Below the pieces are notes generated by a model that saw only the letters and a program-made list of their open reading frames with translations, was not told the origin of the DNA and searched no databases. Shown here in pieces: positions 54,085 through 64,000 of a DNA stretch of 64,000 bases. The DNA comes from Symsagittifera roscoffensis (lineage: Eukaryota; Xenacoelomorpha; Acoela; Convolutidae): the NCBI RefSeq assembly GCF_963678635.1, contig NC_087068.1:57955896-58019895 (forward strand). Reading direction: 5' to 3'. The translations under genes and the position numbers were made by a program. How positions within the stretch are numbered: position 1 is the first letter of the stretch; each line of letters opens with the position of its first letter.

Positions 54085-56629
54085 CGTGGGCTAAAAAAAT
54101 GATTATTTTGAGATTGAAAAGTGGTGGTATGGGGTTGTTCTATAATTTGTTCATATGTATTATCATTTTGAGAGTGATTTGTTGTTATATGCTGAATAGG
54201 GCTGTGTACTAAATGTGGTCTAAAATTTGGGTTATTTGTGATTGCTAAATTTCAAAAATTTCTGGGAACTAAAGATAAGGGATGGTTATGTGGTAGGGCT
54301 GGTACTTGTGGTGCTGTAGGTACCGTGTCTACATTATTGTGTTCTTCGTCGTATGTGTTTGGTCTTGTGGCTAGTTTCGTGTTATATTCTTTGATTTGTG
54401 CGTCTAAAAGTATTTTGTTGATGGATGAGGAGAAGATTCCAAAAAATCCTGCAAATAATATGCGTGCTACACTTGCTTGACGGTTGACTTGTGTGTGTAT
54501 AGCGCATGTGTTATAGATTCCTTTTAGTAGTGAGAAAAGAAATCCAATATAATTAAACATAGAGTATAAGATAGTCAATCTTTCTAAGATGTAATAGGGC
54601 CATCCTAGAAAAGCCAGTATTTCGTTTTTCAAGGTTACAAAATTGAAAATATTTATGGGTGAAATATCCTGTGGTCTGTATTTTTCGCCGCTTAAATATA
54701 TATAATCTTTAATGTCTTTAAAATATCCGCTGTAGTCTTGTGTATAAATGTCTGCAAATCCTGCGGTTTCTGCAAGTTTTCTTAAATTTTGATCAATTGA
54801 TTGTCGTTGTATGGTATCCATTTGTGTGAGTAATTCTTGGAATGGTTGTGTTCTAATATGGTGTTGTATATCAGATTTAGAATAGATTCCAATTGATTGT
54901 AAGTCTATATTTGGATTTCGAGCAATGGCTCTAATGCTTTCTGGTGAAAACTTTTTTAGTGATTGCATTAATGTAGGGTATGGTGTTAATAGGTAGTATT
55001 TATGTTCGTCAGGGTTTAGTTGTACGACATTGTGGCTATTTTCTGATCCACATGGGACTGCGGTATCCCAAAAACATGTTTTTCTTCAAAGTGTATCAAC
55101 AAAATGTACTTTGTTTTTGTAGAATATGGGTATTCTTTTCTAACAACGTTTATCTTCAAAAACGTATAAGGGTGATACTTTTTTGGTGCAACTATAAAAC
55201 CATAAAATGTTTCCTTCGTAATCAAGAAAATTTGATCTATTTCCTGGTAATAAATATCCTGCGTAGGGTATTTTTAATACTGCTAATGCGAGTGATTGTA
55301 AGATTTGTGTTCTTTCTAATTCGCATAGTTGATGAAGTGTTTCTAATTCAGAAAGTGACATATCTTGAAAAATTCTACTAATTGTGTAGTCTAATTTCAT
55401 GTCTAAATGAATGTCATAGTGTATGTTTCCAAAGTATGTTGTATTCATAAGTGATAATTCTTGTAATCGTGTACTTTTACTGTCAATTGGTGTTAATTTT
55501 CCACCTGGTTGACCATTATATTAATGAAAATTAACTGGGGTGTAGGGTTTTCCGTCGTATTTAAATTTGGCTATTGCATGTGGGTTAATTTTGTTTTTTC
55601 CAGTTGTCATGTCGAAACCTTGTTCGTATTCGACAAGAATTTCTGAATATTGTGTTTTATAGAGTGGGTTTGCATATTTACATGCAAGTTCTGTTTCTTG
55701 GTAGATTTGGAAACGTGTTAATTTGTTTTCTATATTGTGTGAATTGTTGAAATCATTACTTCGTTTGTGATGTGGGTTCACTTGTTCGTATGGGATTGAT
55801 TCGATGAAATATTTTTCATGAAATTTTATCATTCGAGCGTGTATTTTTGCTGCTACTTGAAATGTTGTGCATGTATCTTCGGGAAACCAAACAATTGTTG
55901 CCTGGGTTCTTGTTGTAGGGTCACAATATCCTTGATCATTTTTACAAGGTAATCGGATTCCTTGATAGATCATTGTGTTATCTGCTAAATCTCGTGTGAG
56001 TTGAATTTTTTCAAGTTTTTTTTTCCAATCAAAAAACATTATTTCTTGATATCCTCTATTTTTTGTATCTGCTTTACAATTTGAGGGGTTATTTATTCCA
56101 ATGTGTGGTAACCAATGTCCTTGATAGCGTTCAAGTTGTGCTTGATGTACTGAATCGCTGAAGACTTGGAAATTTATTATTTTTCTTTTTGCGTGTTTGT
56201 TTCTTGTGAGATTTAACCTGTGTAGCTCGGTTTTACAATCATCGGGGTTGAGATGTAAAAGTCTTTCTATATTGCTTTGGTAAAATGATTCGTGATCAAG
56301 TCTATTTTTTTTCCGTTAGAAACTTGTGAGCAATGTACTTTCTTTTCAGAAAATGTGGCTGTAAATTTATATCCTATTACTGTCGTTGCTCGGGCTTTTG
56401 AATATAGTGTTGCTATTACTTTTGTGGTTTCTAAAGGTTGTGGTTCTGTTTCGCATTGTGTTACTTGATTTATTGCATATTTTTGTAGTGTTTTTTGTTC
56501 ATTTTCTTCACAATCATAGTGTGTTACTAATAAATCTTGAGGTCCTGTGCGAGGAGATGTTTTTGTATTCTGTTCGGAAAATATAAGGAAAAACTTGTGT
56601 TGAAATGTCAATATCTTTAAAAGATACAT
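54081..56629 (-). pseudogene. Envelope gene of the second copy, broken
   Basis: This gene is colinear with the intact env. The ATG, the signal peptide region and the first Cys pattern are visible at 56629-56267. It is inactivated by frameshifts near 56300, 55510 and 55090-55140, a deletion of roughly 70 bp near 56125, and a TGA in place of an Arg codon (CGA) at about 54252. The membrane-spanning region (54968-54252) is conserved in sequence. Confidence 0.9.
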
Positions 56630-57741
56630 GTGTATGATAAACCAGAGTATGGGTTATAAAAGGTTATATATCAAATTGTGGTTTTTGTATATCTATCGTA
56701 TTTATATTTTACTTCCGTTCTTATAAATGGTGGTGGTAGTGTTTGAGCTGTAATATTTGAGGCGCTTAGTGGATAAAGATGTTGTACGGTGTTATTAAGT
56801 TCAACTGTAATTTCAAACTTTAGTTGAAGGCTGTTTTGATTTAATATTTGAACGTTATGTTCTCGGATATCTTCGTGGATATCTTGTCTATATTGTAGTC
56901 TGTTAAGTGCCCAACTGTGTAGTCGGTGGCTTTCGTTATGTTGTCCTAACAATGGAGGAGGTGCTACAAATGTATTCCAGTCTAATCTTAGGGGTATATT
57001 TGTAGATTGTTCGCTATATCGAGTGTCAATGTCGTGTGAAATATTTTAAGGAAAAAATGATGGTCAAATTTGACTTATGGATGGTGTCGCTGGAAGTGAT
57101 AGTGTTTCTGGTAAAGATGATAATGTTGTATCTGATGAAGTATCTATTGGGTCGTTTACTAAATTTGGTTCTCCTTGTGAGTAGGATTTTGTTGTCCAAT
57201 AGGGTAAACGTTTGTTTGGGTTAGGTGGGTTAAAAGGATTTTCACCTATTTGTGCTGATGTTGGTGTTGATCCTAGATGTTCTGATTGAATATTAGGAGT
57301 TAGCGTTGGTGTATCTGGTAGTGTTATACTAGAATTTTCTGAAGTTGATGGAGTTGGAGATTGAGGTATGCTAAAGGTGATTCTAGGAGTTTGAAAATTT
57401 CTATTTCTTCTTGGATGTAATATTTGTCTATTTACTTCGATTGTATTTTGATTTTGGCTAATGTGTCGGATTCGACTTAAGTCTTGTTGTAGTGTAGGGT
57501 ATAAGTTATATGTTGGTTCACTTAGTGATGCTTGTCTTTGAACTGGTTCTAGGAGTTCGGATAAGCGTGCGTGTCGTTCAAAAGTGTATGGGTTATCTTG
57601 AAATGAAATTCGTGTGGATGTTTGGGGGTTATGGGTAGTTGTAGGTACTGTTGGGTTTTCTTGGGGAGATGTCGGTGAAGACGGGTTTTGTGGTGGTTGG
57701 TTAGCAATTTTGGAAATGTGTATTGGATAGGGTTTAAAAAC
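56617..57741 (-). pseudogene. ORF X of the second copy, broken
   Basis: The frame follows the M2 stop (57744-57742) in phase and has no ATG at its start, as in copy 1. Stops interrupt it near 57040-57070 (TGA for a Ser codon, and TAA) and at 56671. The segment 56952-56671 (for example RLHSWALNRLQYRQDIHEDI) and the end YNPYSGLSYTCIF match copy 1 closely. Confidence 0.7.
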
Positions 57742-57930
57742 TTAGTGAGAAGATTTATGGTTTTTATAATATTCTTCGATAAATAAAATTAAAAGTATTG
57801 TGGCTAATGCGAATGTTACTATTGTCTTTTTTATACATTTGCATATTGTCAGAATTAGAGATGATAAAAATGTGAGGAAGATTATGAAGAGTAGAAAAAT
57901 ATCTGTTCTACTAAAAATTGTTCGTATCAT
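57742..57930 (-). CDS. M2 of the second copy, intact 62 aa
   Basis: This is intact and nearly identical to the copy 1 protein: same length, two hydrophobic segments and the TICKCIKK turn. The differences are mainly conservative (Val/Ile, Ala/Thr) and cluster at the C-terminus. Its intactness next to many broken genes supports selection before the copy died, or chance given its small size. Confidence 0.6.
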   Translation of the reverse strand: MIRTIFSRTDIFLLFIIFLTFLSSLILTICKCIKKTIVTFALATILLILFIEEYYKNHKSSH

Positions 57931-57939
57931 TTAAAGAGG

Positions 57940-58170
57940 TTATAATTTATCGTACCTGTAGATGTGGTCAATGAGTAGGGAAAGATGGGAATATAGTGCG
58001 AATAGGGTGTAAAATGTTAAAGATAGGTTCCAAAAAATTATTAAGATTATTATGAAAAATTCAAAAACGTCAATGAAAAATATTATCAAAAGTTTAGAAA
58101 TTAGAAAAAGTTTTATGACAAAGTTTAAGATTATGTTTTTTATTATCGTGACTGAAGAGAAGAGAAGCAT
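57940..58170 (-). CDS. M1 of the second copy, 76 aa
   Basis: This is a hydrophobic ORF with the shared core (EFFIIILIIFWN) but a longer C-terminus (HLSLLIDHIYRYDKL), because a stop present in copy 1 is absent here. Its start overlaps the 84-codon frame at 58397-58143 (the W counterpart). The function is unknown. Confidence 0.45.
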   Translation of the reverse strand: MLLFSSVTIIKNIILNFVIKLFLISKLLIIFFIDVFEFFIIILIIFWNLSLTFYTLFALYSHLSLLIDHIYRYDKL

Positions 58171-58935
58171 TCAAGAAAATGATTCGTTTGTCGATTATTT
58201 TTTGAATTTCTGGGGCTAAATTCAAGTGTGGTCGGATTATTTATTGGTTTTTTGACAAGTGGGTTGAGTTTCTTGAAAAATTGTTGGGGGCTTATTTTAT
58301 GGTGCTCGGGAGGTCTTCTTTGCTTTATTTTTATTTGGTGGGTAAACTGGGATATTTTTGAGATAATTGTAGTTAAGGCCAAATGATCATGGTTCATTTT
58401 TACTTTAGGCTAATTTGCCATTTTTGGTTGGGGGGTTTTTGAGGGCAAATTTGGGAAAATATTGTTGATCTTTGGGTTATTAGATAAGGGAGGGTTGGAA
58501 TATTATTGTAGTATTTATTTTAGTTGTCCAGATTTAGCTAGTTGCTTATTTTTGACCTGGAGGTTGTAAAGTTATAGTTATAAATATGCCTGGAAATTAA
58601 TGTCTGTCGGCTAAAAGGTTGGTGTTAGAGATATGGAAGGCGGTTGAGTTTGAATGAATCTCATTGGTTGAATTTGAACTAGAATTATTGCGTTTATTGC
58701 AGCATGTTATTTTGATAGTATGGAAGTTCAAATTGTTTGGGATGTATATGAAGTTTTGAATTGTATGAAGAAGAAGATGGTTTCATTTTTGAAATTCAAC
58801 TTTCTTTAATATTTTAGATTGTGGGATGAATGTTTTATAATCTTTACGTGGTTGATTTCTAAGTCTTGATGATTCTCTATGCGTAGATTTTTCTTTCTGT
58901 TCTTGTGGCAAGATTTTTTCTATCATTTTTCTATT

Positions 58936-60756
58936 TTATCTTTCTTTTCCTAAATTATCTGAATTTAGTGTGTTTGCGTCTTTGTGAATTCTGTCTTGTT
59001 TTTGAATTTGTGTATGTTGATTTTTATTAGTTTCATTTATTTCTGGCCCTATTTGTGTGCTATTTTGAATGACTTTTAAACCGGTGAAAGAATATAATTG
59101 GGATAATTCGCGTAAAGCGTATTCTTTCGGGTAATAAGGTAATAAATTGTTTCTGTGTTGAACAATTTCCTTTTTTGTGGCGTCTATGAGTTTATATGTT
59201 ACTTCAGTTGGTTTAGCAATTATTTGGTAGGGTCCTTTTCGAAGTGGTTGTAATTTTTTAGAGATTCCTTTTTGTGTTTGGAAATTTGGTACTAAAACAA
59301 ATGTTCCTATTTTTAAATCGGTGGCTGGCGTAAATCGTTGATTAATTTGGTTATTGATGTTTTGCCGTTGTAACAATTTCTTTGTTACTTTTTGGTAGAT
59401 TTCATTGTGCTTTTTATTTCTGTTTAGAATCCATTCGGTGTGTGTACCGGAGGCTAGTTTGAGAATTTGTGGGTGATGAAAGTGATCTTCATCATGTGTG
59501 TGTAATGGTAGAATATAGCATATCGAATCTTTATTTGGTTTGCAATGTCCTTGTGCATTTTTATGTGCGTTTGCGGTAACAATAATTGGTTTTCTTGGTT
59601 TTTGGCTAAAAACCATTTCATATGGTGACATTCCGAAGGTTGTAGTTATTTGTGAATTGTATGATAATGGGAATGGTTTTACATCTGTTGACCATTCTGT
59701 GTATCGTGCGTCATTTCCATTTATGATACATCTAAGGTATTCTTGTAATGAACGATTCTTACCTTCGACTAATCCGTTTGTCCAAGGTGCATGAGATGTA
59801 CGTGGTTTATGTTTGATATTGTATAGATGACATAATGTGATAATTTCATTATTAATGAATTCTTTACCGTTGTCTGTTACTAGAGTTTCTGGTAGTCCAA
59901 ATTTTGCTATCCAGTGTTCGTAGAGTGTTGTGTAAGCGTAATAAGCGTTACAATGCGGTACTGGGTTTAGTGCTACATAATGTGTAAATGCGTCAACAAT
60001 GACCATAATGTAGGAGTTTCCTTCTGAAGATGGAGAAATTGGTCCTTTTGTGTCAAATGATATTCTGTGATTGAAGTATAGACTTTGTCCTTTAAAATCT
60101 TGTTTTTGGGCTATTTGTTTCTGATTTGGGTAAGGTTTGTTTAATTGACATATTATACAATCATTGCATAATACTTTGATCCAAATTGGGGCATTTGGAA
60201 AATAAAAATTTTGTGTAAAATTTGAATATGTTTTTTCTGATCCGGAGTGTCCTTTTGTATTTTGTGTATGGGAAATGCTGAATGCTATTAATATCATACT
60301 TAAGGGGAGACAGGGGACTTTAGAATCATCTAATTGATATTCTAAAAGATCTGTGTTTTCGTTGATTGTTGAATTATTAAATTTTCGAAAATATCGGAGA
60401 AGTGTTTTATTTCCTAAAATTGTGGTACCAGCTTTTGTTGGTTTTGTTTTATATTTGTGCCATGATTTGAGTTGTCGTATTACTGGGTCTAAATTTTGAT
60501 ATCGTTTCAAAAGTTCAAGTGTGATTTTCTCTGTTGGTGGGAGAAAAATATTGTCAATTTCTAGTTTTGATAGGGGAATTGTGTCAAGTGGGTCATGAAG
60601 GTTAAAAACTTGGTTTATCGTATATTTTGTGTCTTTTGTTTGTGGTCCTGATAAATTTATTTTATCGGTTAAATTTTCTTTTTCAATGAGTGGAAAAGGT
60701 CTTTTTTCTGTGAATGTTGTTTGACTTTCTTTTGTTGAGTGTTGTTTTTTATCCAT
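58936..60756 (-). pseudogene. Integrase part of the second copy's pol
   Basis: This is an open frame of 606 codons holding the integrase zinc region, the catalytic core (FDTKG, TDNGKEF, GLVEGKNRS with D-35-E spacing) and the GPY-type motif (LRKGPYQII). It is separated from the RT frame by a frameshift near 60750, so it would not be made as part of a polyprotein. The C-terminal tail after about codon 560 differs from copy 1. Confidence 0.9.
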
Positions 60757-62587
60757 TGTGAGTGTGGGATTGGTTTAAATGTTGATGACCTAATAAATCA
60801 ACTTCGTAGTGATTATTTTGACAATCTAGGTAGAGTGGGAAATGTTGTAAATTATTTATTTGTGATTGATCAATATCAGTTTTTACTGCATATTTACATT
60901 CTAGTCGGGGTGATGTTTCGTCTTTTGCGAGATAGAATTTAATATTTTTTGGTATTTCGACTGTAGTTTTTCGTGTAAGTAGTTCTGGTGGTGTATTTCT
61001 AGTTAACGTGTCTGGTAATGCAAGGTTTTTTCCTGCTGTCCAAACTATGTGTAAGTTTGGGAATTTCATTAGAATTAATTGAAATCTATAAACTCTATGA
61101 TTTGGGTTTGACTTTTGTGTAAAAAGAAATATAATTGGTTTATGGTCTGTGAATAAAACTGTTGGATGTTTTGATCCAAGTATTAGAAATTCATATTCTG
61201 TAAGTGTATAAATTATAGCTGTACACTCTCTCATTAGTGTGGAGAGTCGTAATTTGGCTTGTGTAAAAAGTCGTGAATTTGCTGATATTAGATTCATTTT
61301 ATTTGTTCCACTATGTGATTGTAATAATGCTGCGCCGATGCCGAAATTTGATGCATCGCACATAGCGTAAAATGGTTGATTTGGGTCTGGAATTGTATTT
61401 GATATTTGTTCCGTTGAGAGTTTTTTAATTTCTTCAAATCGTGTTTGATGTTCAGTGGTCCATTCAAAATTATTCTGTTGTCTAAGGATGTTATAAAAGG
61501 GTCTTAAGTATAATTGCATTTTGTAAACATATTTACTTAAGAAATTTAACATTCCAAGGAGTTCTTGAATTTTCTTTTTGTTTGTTGGTGGCTGAAGTTT
61601 TTGAATTGCGTCAATGCGTGATTTTAATAAAGTAATAGTGTTTCGTTCGATGTTATGTCCTAAAAATTTTACTCGTGTTAAGAAGAAATGTGATTTATCT
61701 GGAGCTGCTTTGAGATTTTCGTTTTGACGGATTTTATGATATTTTTCTAAAACTGTGAACATTTCGTCTTTAGTTTTTGATTGCATAAACACATCGTCTA
61801 AATATGTGATTGCGTTTTTCTTTAGTATTAGTGGTCGAAAAATTTTACTCATGAAAGCTGAAAAAGCTGCTGGTCCTATGGATATTCCATAGAATAATCT
61901 ATTAAATTCGTATTGTTGATTTCCAATAACGAATTGCGTTAGACGTCGTGACTGTTCGTCTAATGGCATTTGGTTATAAGCACTGTTCGTGTCTGCGGTT
62001 GTGAAGTATTTTCCATTAATTTTCGTTAAGATAACTTGTATTGGTTCAATAGGCCAATTGCATTTAGATTCATCAATTAGTGAATTGAGATATCTAGCGT
62101 CTAGAACTATTTTTAGTGATTCGCCTTTTGCAAGAATGATAACAGGGTTGATAAATGTGTTGCCTTTCGGTTGTTCTTCTTTATTAACTGGTGATATAAT
62201 TTCGTATTGTTCTAAAATGTTTAGTAATCTGTTGACTTTGTCGTGTAAGTGAATTGGTACTTTGCTTGCTCTTTGTTTTTTGAAGACTGCGTCTGGTTTC
62301 AATGGAAGGTGTAGGGATGAACTGACTTTTCCTACGTCAAATTTTGATGTTGCGTAGACTGATGAATATTTTATTAGCTGTTGTGCTAACTTATCAAATT
62401 CAGTTTGTGTTATTTGTGAATGTTGAAAATTAAACATGGTTAAAAATTTCTGTTGGACTTTTGTATAATTTGTTATATCAAAAGTAGGTTTGAAATATGG
62501 AGTTTTTGTGAAATAGTCTGTATTTCTTTTTTCATTACTTATTATATTATTTATTGATAATTCTTCTTTGAGAATTGTGATTGACAA
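60749..62587 (-). pseudogene. RT and RNase H part of the second copy's pol
   Basis: This is an open frame of 612 codons with YLDD, CDASNFGIGAALLQ and FTDHKPI conserved. The Met beside the first catalytic Asp in copy 1 (TTADM) is Thr here (TTADT). Frameshifts at both ends (near 60750 and 62570) cut it off from protease and integrase. Confidence 0.9.
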
Positions 62588-63534
62588 ATATCGAGTAGTT
62601 GTAATATATTATTAACTCTGTATGCTATTTCTTTTACAGGTGAAGTTGTTGCGTTTGTTTCACAATATCCTAATAATCCTAGGGGTAATGTTACTTTATT
62701 TAGTGTATTATTATATACGTGGACTGAAATAGTATCTGAAATATTGTTCCTTTCGTATTTGATTGATGAGATTGTGATTTTGAAAAATTTGTGAATTGGT
62801 CTAAATTCAAAATCTGACATAAAGAGTTGTTGTCTATTTTGACTTTTGTTGTTTTGATGAACCTGTTTTATGGAGAAATTATAGATATTTCCTGATAGTG
62901 GTTTCAGGTGTCTTCGTTCGTGATTATAAATGGGGTAGAATTTGAAGAAGAATTGTGGTTGTTTGTTTAATTTTTGAAAAAATGTTAAAGCTGTGTTCTT
63001 CATTTTTGTATATTTGTCCTTTATGTGTAATTTACTATTTAATATATTTATTGTTGGTATATATTTAGTGATAAATGGTATGCCAATAATATTGTGTTTA
63101 ATATCGGTAATGTGAAATGTTTGTTTGAATGGTTTATTCAGAATTTTGTTTTGTTCCATTGTTCTTGTGGGAACAAGGAATAATTGAATTTTTCCATAAT
63201 TTGTTAACATTGATCCTTGTGCTGTTGCTAATTTACTAGATGTTTCTAAAGGTTTTAAATTAGGGTGTAATAATCTGATTTCATTCCATGTAGGGATATT
63301 AATGATATTTGATTCTGCGCCTGAGTCGATTAAAAAATCAATTTCAAGATCTGGTGGTTGAAATTCTTTGTTTTTGGGGCTTTCTAAGAGGAATGGGATT
63401 GTCCAAATTTTTTCTCGTGGCTGTTCTTTTTGTTTATTTTGGTATGTGATTTCTAGTTGAGCTTTGTATGTTGTCTTTGTCAGGTAAATTTTCCGTGTTA
63501 ATTTTGTTTTTTTCCTGGGTGGTTTGTGTATCAT
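62551..63534 (-). pseudogene. Protease part of the second copy's pol
   Basis: This frame contains the protease active site (LIDSGAESNIINIPTW) and the linker to RT. It is frameshifted near 62570 relative to the RT. Upstream of 63534 the Gag end is disrupted again (about 63480-63720). Confidence 0.85.
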
Positions 63535-64000
63535 TACTATTTGGTCCTAAATAGTAGTTATTGAGAAGTTCTAATTGATTTTCATATATGTGTGAACTAA
63601 AGGGTTCTTCATATGTGATTGATTCATAGTCGTTTTCTCGTTTTCGACAGATATCATATTAATTAAAATTTTATTATCTGTATCACTTTCTTTCACTGTC
63701 TGCTGATTCACAATTTATGTGATTTACTTGTAATTCGATATTTTCTGTATTATCGATACCTGGGGGGTCTGAAGTTATTTTTTCATTTGTTTGTACTTGA
63801 TTAATTTGTCTTTGGTGTTTTGGTGTATTACTTCTATGTCGATACTGAGAATCGGGATAACGATTATTATTCCTAGGAGGTGATTGGGAATAATTTCTAT
63901 ATCGATTGTTATAACTTGAATTTCGTTTTTGTGAGTTATTTCTTGATCTGTTTTGGTGATTGTCATTTGATCTTTGATAGTTTGATCTGTTGTATGAGTT
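63535..64000 (-). pseudogene. Gag nucleocapsid end of the second copy (runs off the window)
   Basis: This segment matches the Asn/Arg/Ser-rich part and the following spacer of copy 1 Gag (36800-37260), with indels that break the frame. The window ends inside it. The ORF at 63775-63966 is the alternative-frame shadow of the low-complexity region. Confidence 0.8.

Larger units (their letters stand above)
50182..64000 (-). mobile_element. Second, degenerate copy of the large LTR element (partial)
   Basis: It has the same order as the complete element: 3' LTR, Z, intron, Y, env, X, M2, M1, then pol, running beyond the window end. It is clearly diverged, with several frameshifts, nonsense codons and a deletion in env, and is therefore older. 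It carries about 0.5 kb of extra sequence (about 51335-51880) in the intron relative to copy 1. It serves as a comparison for deciding which accessory frames are conserved. Confidence 0.95.

Overview
The window is AT-rich nuclear DNA from an animal, most likely an invertebrate. The reasons are an SLC47/MATE transporter of the animal type, remnants of a Penelope-like element and a non-LTR retrotransposon, a hAT-like MITE, GT-AG splice sites, and two copies of a very large envelope-carrying Ty3/gypsy-like element. Nothing seen fixes the phylum. A 200-base run of N marks an assembly gap.

Region 1 (1-14290) holds an unrecognised family of multi-ORF loci with no recognised homologues. Locus 1 (274-2512) has a short ORF, a coiled-coil ORF, an SGNH/GDSL-esterase-like ORF and a decayed 3' module. 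Locus 2 (6266-12573) opens with a perfect 17-bp hairpin that touches its first ATG, followed by four long reading frames with frame changes and in-frame stops. Its last part lies in an exact 1229-bp tandem duplication. The 3' module and a roughly 0.9-kb non-coding repeat are shared by both loci, while their 5' modules differ. Region 2 (14279-16763) has a Penelope-like RT scrap next to the only clear host gene, an intronless MATE transporter. Region 3 (16764-21603) is old intergenic DNA with a dead non-LTR RT and a MITE.

Region 4 (21604-48947) is a large inverted repeat with arms of about 4.3 kb, centred on a minisatellite and the N gap. The left arm is interrupted by a complete 18,344-bp LTR element (24051-42394) encoded on the minus strand. 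It has 410-bp LTRs differing at about 2 positions, a 4-bp target duplication and TG...CA ends, and the right arm carries the empty site.

In transcription order the element reads: 5' LTR and candidate PBS; a long leader; a small basic ORF (A); a single 2741-aa Gag-PR-RT-RH-IN polyprotein; two tiny membrane proteins (M1, M2); a 377-codon frame without any Met (X); an 872-aa envelope glycoprotein; a 601-codon unknown ORF (Y) joined to env by an ATGA overlap; and an intron followed by a small 3' ORF (Z). Region 5 (50182-64000) is a second, older and broken copy of the same family that runs off the window. Its M1-to-Z segment has the same order, so it can be used to test which extra ORFs are conserved. 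The accessory gene set, more complex than that of an ordinary gypsy element, is the most novel feature of the window.
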